Origin: an uncultured Clostridia bacterium
GTDB taxonomy: Bacteria > Bacillota > Clostridia > Oscillospirales > Acutalibacteraceae
DNA length: 18,553 nucleotides
Reading direction: 5' to 3'
NCBI GenBank assembly: GCA_946042285.1
Contig: CAMGDK010000015.1
Coordinates: forward strand, 1 to 18,553
In this document: in pieces, positions 14,129 to 18,553 of the stretch
How positions within the stretch are numbered: position 1 is the stretch's first letter
How the letters are laid out: the number at the start of each line of letters is the position of its first letter
Program-made: the position numbers and the translations under genes
Notes under the pieces: model-generated
What the model was told of the DNA's origin: nothing
The model's database searches: none
Seen by the model: only the letters and a program-made list of their open reading frames with translations

Positions 14129-14710
14129 TTATTCAGCGTCCTTCTTCTTTGTTGCGGCTAATACAGCAACACCTGCGCCCAATACTGCGATGCTGCCTGC
14201 TGCAAGAGCTGACGGAGCACCGGTGTTAGGTGATTTTGAAGATTCGTTCTTAGAGGTCTCCTTAACGTCTCCCTCGTCATCTGTCTCTTCCTCGGTTGGT
14301 TCCTCGGCATCTGTTGTTTGCTCGGCAACATTTGCGTTAACGTTTACACGGTTGTTGTTCCATGCGTCAACTGCACCTGTGCTGAGGAATGCGATTGTCA
14401 TTGAACCGTCTTCGCCGTAGGTGATTGTGTAGTCTGTACCTTCAACAAAGCCGAGAGCCGAAAGATTTGTAGTCCAGCCAATAAGCTTTCCGCTGCCTGT
14501 GTATGTGAATGTGACTTGGTTAACATTTGTGCTGCCTTCAGTGTACTTGATTTCAACACTGACTACACCGTTAACTGTGAAATTGGTGTGCGCTGCCTTA
14601 GTAGTAGGAACTGTCTGTGGGCTTGGAGCAGCATAAGCTACTGACATTGAAGCTGCACACATTGAAACAGCCATAACTACTGCTGCAATAACTGATATAA
14701 GCTTTTTCAT
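14129..14710 (-). CDS. Secreted protein with SPNTG cell-wall sorting signal
   Basis: A 193-residue predicted sortase substrate of unknown function. Residues 1-28 are a signal peptide (MKKLISVIAA..., cleavage near AYAA). About 40-128 form a strand-rich extracellular domain (for example NFTVNGVVSVEIKYTEG and VNQVTFTYTG) that I do not recognise. About 129-159 are a Thr/Glu/Asp/Ser-rich linker, and the C-terminus is a sorting signal: SPNTG (160-164), hydrophobic segment 166-186 and a KKK tail. The motif is of the (N/S)PxTG kind used by many class B sortases rather than LPxTG. The ATG at 14710 is chosen because GAGG lies eight bases upstream; an in-frame GTG at 14719 overlaps that site. It has its own promoter (14760-14788) and a terminator before the sortase gene. 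Confidence 0.9.
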   Translation of the reverse strand: MKKLISVIAAVVMAVSMCAASMSVAYAAPSPQTVPTTKAAHTNFTVNGVVSVEIKYTEGSTNVNQVTFTYTGSGKLIGWTTNLSALGFVEGTDYTITYGEDGSMTIAFLSTGAVDAWNNNRVNVNANVAEQTTDAEEPTEEETDDEGDVKETSKNESSKSPNTGAPSALAAGSIAVLGAGVAVLAATKKKDAE

Positions 14711-14742
14711 AATAAACACCTCTAATAATATAGATTATAATC

Positions 14743-14759
14743 CATTGTTATTTACAATG
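14743..14759. promoter_or_regulatory. Dyad at the start site of the sortase-substrate promoter (possible operator)
   Basis: CATTGT (14743-14748), five-base centre TATTT, ACAATG (14754-14759). It directly abuts the -10 box and covers the predicted +1, a typical place for a repressor site. It could also be a 5' mRNA hairpin. No regulator gene is present in the window. Confidence 0.45.
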
Positions 14760-14788
14760 ATTATATCACTGCTATATTAAAAAGTAAA
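14760..14788 (-). promoter_or_regulatory. Predicted sigma-A promoter of the substrate-sortase-LCP unit
   Basis: On the minus strand: -35 TTTACT (14788-14783), 17-base spacer, -10 TATAAT (14765-14760, consensus). The start is near 14753, about 43 bases before the ATG. Confidence 0.8.
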
Positions 14789-14833
14789 GAGTTTTTTTAT
14801 TTTTTTATAAAGGATACCGAAAAACACCGATTA

Positions 14834-14864
14834 TGTACAAGTAGGGACTGTCCCTATTTGTACA
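14834..14864. repeat. Near-perfect palindrome, copy 2 of the dispersed repeat
   Basis: TGTACAAGTAGGGAC (14834-14848), T, GTCCCTATTTGTACA (14850-14864): 15 pairs, one of them G-T. It matches the repeat at 2231-2262 with one substitution, and that change keeps a wobble pair in the plus-strand RNA. It lies ten bases beyond the stop codon of the ABC exporter operon, so it may serve as its 3' end structure. Confidence 0.85.
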
Positions 14865-14873
14865 AATTCGTTA

Positions 14874-16742
14874 TCAGCTGAGCTTTGCTTTGCCGGTGCA
14901 AAGCTCGTAATACCTGCCCTTTTGCGAAAGCAGAGCATCGTGGTCGCCTCTTTCGATAATCTCGCCGTTTTCAAGCACCATAATAGCGTTTGAATTTCTT
15001 ACGGTAGAGAGTCTGTGTGCAATAACAAACACGGTTCTGCCAATCATAAGTCTGTCCATACCGTGCTCGATATGAAGCTCCGTTCTTGTATCAACAGACG
15101 AGGTTGCCTCGTCGAGTATCATAACGGGAGGTGCCGCAACTGCCGCACGCGCAATTGCCAAAAGCTGACGCTGTCCCTGTGAAAGATTACCGCCGTCACC
15201 TGTGATTACAGTGTTGTAGCCGTCGGGCAGGCGCTTGATAAACGAATGTGCCGACGCAAGCTTTGCCGCCTCAATACATTCCTCGTCCGTTGCGTCAAGT
15301 CTGCCGTAGCGAATATTATCCATAACCGTACCCGTAAACATGTGCGTATCCTGCAAAACAATGGCAAGGCTCTTTCTAAGGTCTGCCTTTTTAATACGCT
15401 TAATGTCAATACCGTCGTAGGTTATGCTGCCGCTTTGAATATCGTAAAAGCGGTTAATAAGATTTGTAATGGTTGTTTTGCCGGCACCGGTCGAGCCGAC
15501 AAACGCAATCTTCTGTCCCGGCTTTGCGTAAAGATTTATGTCCTTGAGCACCTGCTTTTCAGGCACATAGCTGAAATCTACATTGTCAAATACAACACTG
15601 CCCTTAACCTCGATTTTCTGCTCGCCGTCAAGCCAATACCACTTTTTGCCGTTTTCTGTTTTCTCCTCGCAAAGTGTAACAGTGCCGTCGTCAATCTCGC
15701 CTTCAATATCCATAACCTCAAACACACGCTCTGCGCCTGCAAGTGCAGAGAATATGTTGTTCATTTGGTTCATGATTTGATTGATAGGCTGTGTAAACTG
15801 CTTTGAGTATGAAAGGAAGGTGAAGAATGTGCCGATGCTGACACCGCCGCTTAAAACGAATATACCTCCCGCAAGCGCGATTGCGGCGTATGATGCATTG
15901 TTGACACCTGTTGAGCAAGGTCCCATGATGCCTGCGTAGAAGGAAGCATTTGTTGCCGCATCTCTGTATTTTTCGTTAAGCTCGGAAAAGTCATCGTTAG
16001 CCTGCTGCTCGTGATTAAAGACCTTTACAACCTTCATGCCCTCAATCGTTTCCTCAATGTTGCCGTTCATGGCACCGAGAGCCTCCTGCTGTGCCGCAAA
16101 ATATTTTCTTGTGTGCTTTGCAATGTTAACGGAATTAACAATCATAATCACAAGAAATATGCATGCAACAAGGAAGAGTCGCCACTCAAGCACAATCATC
16201 ATAACTATAATGCTGATGAATGAAAATACGGATGCAACAAGCTGAACAATCGTCTGCTCAAGCATCATTTGAATGTTGTCAACATCATTCGTAAAGCGGC
16301 TCATTATCTCGCCGTGAGTGTTTGAGTCAAAATACCTTAACGGAAGTGTTTGCAAATGGTCAAACAAGTCCTTTCTTATGGTGTTTGTAGTTTGGTATGA
16401 AATTTTAACCATTATTCTTGACTGAATAAATGTAAACAAGCATGCACCTATATAAAAAGCAGATACTATTACAAGATTGATGATAAGCTGCTTAACTCCC
16501 TGCGTTGCAAAATTACCTGCCTTAATCGAGGTCGCCACATCGTCAAGGATCGGCTTGAGCCAATACGATGCCCCCGTTTGGCAAAGCGTGCTTAAAATAA
16601 GGCATACAAAAACAACAACTAAAAGCTTGGCGCTTTTGCCGATATATCCCAAAATTCTCATTAAGGATTTTTTTGCGTTTTTCGGCTTTGTCATTCCGTG
16701 ATTTCTGCCGTGCGGTCCCGGACCGTGTCCCATTCCTGCCAT
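14874..16742 (-). CDS. ABC exporter half-transporter, catalytically competent subunit
   Basis: A 622-residue fused membrane and ATPase half of a heterodimeric type IV exporter. A Gly/His-rich N-terminus (MAGMGHGPGPHGRNHGM) precedes about six membrane segments (residues ~35-330). The nucleotide-binding domain starts near residue 385: Walker A GSTGAGKT (416-423), Q-loop VLQDTH, signature LSQGQ, Walker B VMILDEATS with catalytic Glu545, H-loop His576 (IAHR). The LSQGQ signature is non-consensus, as in the TM288-type subunit of heterodimers such as TM287/TM288, whose partner supplies LSGGQ. The start codon overlaps the upstream partner's stop codon (TAATG). The substrate is unknown; drug, lipid or peptide export are all possible. 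Confidence 0.95.
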   Translation of the reverse strand: MAGMGHGPGPHGRNHGMTKPKNAKKSLMRILGYIGKSAKLLVVVFVCLILSTLCQTGASYWLKPILDDVATSIKAGNFATQGVKQLIINLVIVSAFYIGACLFTFIQSRIMVKISYQTTNTIRKDLFDHLQTLPLRYFDSNTHGEIMSRFTNDVDNIQMMLEQTIVQLVASVFSFISIIVMMIVLEWRLFLVACIFLVIMIVNSVNIAKHTRKYFAAQQEALGAMNGNIEETIEGMKVVKVFNHEQQANDDFSELNEKYRDAATNASFYAGIMGPCSTGVNNASYAAIALAGGIFVLSGGVSIGTFFTFLSYSKQFTQPINQIMNQMNNIFSALAGAERVFEVMDIEGEIDDGTVTLCEEKTENGKKWYWLDGEQKIEVKGSVVFDNVDFSYVPEKQVLKDINLYAKPGQKIAFVGSTGAGKTTITNLINRFYDIQSGSITYDGIDIKRIKKADLRKSLAIVLQDTHMFTGTVMDNIRYGRLDATDEECIEAAKLASAHSFIKRLPDGYNTVITGDGGNLSQGQRQLLAIARAAVAAPPVMILDEATSSVDTRTELHIEHGMDRLMIGRTVFVIAHRLSTVRNSNAIMVLENGEIIERGDHDALLSQKGRYYELCTGKAKLS

Positions 16743-18496
16743 TATTCAAGCACCCCCTTTTGCTGTGTTTTGTAGATTTCCTGATAAATCTCGTTGCTTT
16801 CGATAAGCTCGTCGTGCCTGCCGCAGCCCTTAATCTGTCCGTCATCTATTACAATAATTTTGTCACAGCCCTGAACGGACGAAATTCTCTGTGCAATAAT
16901 AAACACGGTTGTATCACTCAGCTCGTTGTAAAAGCTTTGCTGAATTTTTGCCTCTGTTGCAGTGTCAACTGCACTTGTAGAGTCGTCAAGAATGAGGATT
17001 TTCGGCTTTTTAACCATGGCTCTTGCGATGCAAAGCCTTTGCTTTTGTCCGCCCGAAAGATTAAGTCCGCCCTGCTCGAGATATGTTTGATAGCCGTTTG
17101 GCTGCTCGATGATAAACGGGTGAGCCTGCGCAGCCCTGCACGCCGCCTCAATCTCCTGCTGTGTGGCATCCTTTTTACCCCACTTAACATTTTCTTCTAT
17201 TGTACCGCTGAAAAGCAGATTTTTTTGAAGCACAACGCCAATCATGTCACGAAGCGCATACAAATCGTAATCCTTAACATTAACTCCGTCGATAAGCACC
17301 TCGCCGTCGGTTGCATCATAAAGCCTCGGTATAAGGTTGACAAGGCTTGATTTACCGCTTCCCGTACCGCCGACGATACCGATTATCTGTCCCGGCTCGG
17401 CAGTGAAGCTAATGCCTTCAAGTATATTTTCGCCGTTTGCATTTGGATTATATTTGAAGCTGACATTTTTAAATTCAACCTTACCCTTTGCCTCGCTGAT
17501 TTGAGGAAGGTAAGGATTTTTAGGATTAACTATGTCGATTTCTTCATCAAGCACCTCAACAACACGGTCACCGCATGCCTTTGCCCTTGTAAACATAAGC
17601 ATAAACATTGACACCATCATTACATTCATAAGCACCTGCATAATGTATGACGCCAAAACCGAAATCTGACCGACATCAATAAGTCCGTCTGCTGCCTCAT
17701 GAGCACCCTTGAAATAGATATACACAATTACAACATTCATCAAAAGCATCATAAGAGGCATAATTGTTACAACCAAGCCTGCTGCCTTTGAGCCCTGCCT
17801 TGAAAGGTCGTCGGACGCGTCATGGAACTTACCCTTTTCCCTGTCCTCGCGCACATAAGCCTTAACTACTCGAATACCGATTAGATTTTCCTGAACGACT
17901 CTGTTAACATTGTCTATCTTCTTTTGCATTTTCTGGAACATGGGAAAGCCGAATTTAAGCACCAGCACAACTATTACCGCTATAACCGGAAGAAGAAATA
18001 CAATTATAAGTGAAATTCTTGCATTGATTGAAAAGGCAAACACCGCAGACACAATAAGCAGTGCAGGCGCACGAACAAGCATTCTTAACGACATCATAAA
18101 TGTGTTTTGAAGCATTGTTATATCGTTTGTCATTCTTGTTGTGAGCGACGAGGTTGAAAACCTGTCGATATTGCTGAATGAAAACGAGCTGATTTTGTCA
18201 AACACTGATTTTCTTAATCTGTACGAAAATTTCTGCGCCGCAACAGACGAAGCCTTCATCGTGCCGAGTCCGCCTGCAAGACCGATAATTGCAAGAAGCA
18301 GCATTATAAGTCCTACCTTAACAACATAGCCGGTGATGTTTTCACCCGTTTGGCTTGCAACGGATACCTTGTTGTAAATCATATTTGCAACCGACGGCAA
18401 TGCAAGCTCACATACAGCCTCAACAATCATGCCGCAGGCGCTGATTATACAAAGCCCCCACAGGCCCTTTGCGTATTTCATCAATTTTTTAAACAT
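16742..18496 (-). CDS. ABC exporter half-transporter, degenerate subunit
   Basis: A 584-residue partner half-transporter with membrane segments in about residues 14-310, then an ATPase domain with Walker A GGTGSGKSS, Q-loop VVLQKN and consensus signature LSGGQ. Walker B is LILDDSTS, with Asp505 in place of the catalytic Glu, and Gln536 replaces the switch His (IAQRISS). Its own ATP site should therefore hydrolyse poorly, while its LSGGQ completes the active site of the other subunit, as in TM287-like proteins. The ATG at 18496 (MFKKLMKYAK) is chosen because GAGG lies eight bases upstream; a GTG at 18505 overlaps that site. It is first in the two-gene operon, and its promoter lies at or beyond the window edge. 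Confidence 0.95.
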   Translation of the reverse strand: MFKKLMKYAKGLWGLCIISACGMIVEAVCELALPSVANMIYNKVSVASQTGENITGYVVKVGLIMLLLAIIGLAGGLGTMKASSVAAQKFSYRLRKSVFDKISSFSFSNIDRFSTSSLTTRMTNDITMLQNTFMMSLRMLVRAPALLIVSAVFAFSINARISLIIVFLLPVIAVIVVLVLKFGFPMFQKMQKKIDNVNRVVQENLIGIRVVKAYVREDREKGKFHDASDDLSRQGSKAAGLVVTIMPLMMLLMNVVIVYIYFKGAHEAADGLIDVGQISVLASYIMQVLMNVMMVSMFMLMFTRAKACGDRVVEVLDEEIDIVNPKNPYLPQISEAKGKVEFKNVSFKYNPNANGENILEGISFTAEPGQIIGIVGGTGSGKSSLVNLIPRLYDATDGEVLIDGVNVKDYDLYALRDMIGVVLQKNLLFSGTIEENVKWGKKDATQQEIEAACRAAQAHPFIIEQPNGYQTYLEQGGLNLSGGQKQRLCIARAMVKKPKILILDDSTSAVDTATEAKIQQSFYNELSDTTVFIIAQRISSVQGCDKIIVIDDGQIKGCGRHDELIESNEIYQEIYKTQQKGVLE

Positions 18497-18508
18497 TTGT
18501 GTCACCTC

Positions 18509-18548
18509 GTTTCGACATTATTCGACATCTTTTGACATGCTTTGATAA
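18509..18548. repeat. 10-bp phased direct repeats upstream of the ABC exporter operon
   Basis: Three consecutive 10-base units (GTTTCGACAT, TATTCGACAT, CTTTTGACAT; 18509-18538) share TTYGACAT, and a weaker fourth (GCTTTGATAA) follows. They begin one base upstream of the Shine-Dalgarno region of the exporter's first gene. One repeat per helical turn fits a cooperative regulator site, but it may lie in the mRNA leader. Confidence 0.5.
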
Positions 18549-18553
18549 TTTTC

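Noticed and set aside
15246..15806. Plus-strand ORF of 186 codons opposite the ABC exporter gene
   Set aside because: It lies wholly opposite a clear ABC ATPase, is Cys/Asn-rich as expected of an antisense frame, and has no recognisable domain.
16673..17350. Plus-strand ORF of 225 codons across the two ABC genes
   Set aside because: It is antisense to two certain genes, shows no motif and has no Shine-Dalgarno.

Overview
The window looks like a chromosomal contig from a low-to-moderate GC Firmicute, most likely a gut Clostridium-type organism (Oscillospiraceae/Ruminococcaceae-like). The reasons are strong AGGAGG Shine-Dalgarno sites, the Firmicute ribosomal-protein order rpmG-secE-nusG-rplK-rplA-rplJ-rplL with a Firmicute L10 leader, a PdaA-type spore-cortex deacetylase, a class B sortase and a split transketolase. 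The taxon is inferred from gene content only. Bases 1-47 are not genomic: they match an Illumina i5/Nextera Read 1 adapter, so the left edge is a contig end.

Left part (48-5034). prfB (release factor 2, no programmed frameshift) has a clear sigma-A type promoter. It is followed by a terminator hairpin whose 3' arm is also the Shine-Dalgarno of the next gene, a pdaA-like lipoprotein deacetylase. A perfect 17-bp-arm palindrome separates pdaA from two convergent minus-strand flavoprotein genes (COG2509-type and HI0933/BaiN-type).

Translation/secretion block (5035-9028, plus strand). A promoter and structured leader precede rpmG-secE-nusG. rplK and rplA are each preceded by a short hairpin that resembles the L1-binding site of 23S rRNA, placed just upstream of the Shine-Dalgarno. 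A second strong promoter drives rplJ-rplL through a classic L10 leader with visible antiterminator and terminator. The block ends in a terminator after rplL, and rpoB/rpoC do not follow. SecE and L10 both carry unusual acidic Ala/Thr/Pro/Glu C-terminal tails.

Right part (9038-18553, all genes on the minus strand). In transcription order these are: a heterodimeric ABC exporter (degenerate half, then competent half); a small secreted protein with an SPNTG sorting signal; a class B sortase; a LytR-CpsA-Psr (LCP) protein with a cytoplasmic His-rich repeat; transketolase N and C subunits; and a family 2 glycosyltransferase. The substrate-sortase-LCP group is the most interesting unit. It has its own promoter with a dyad at the start site, and a hairpin terminator sits between substrate and sortase, so the enzymes may be made by read-through. 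It could be a surface-protein anchoring and glycopolymer-attachment module. A second copy of the pdaA-side palindrome lies between this unit and the ABC exporter.
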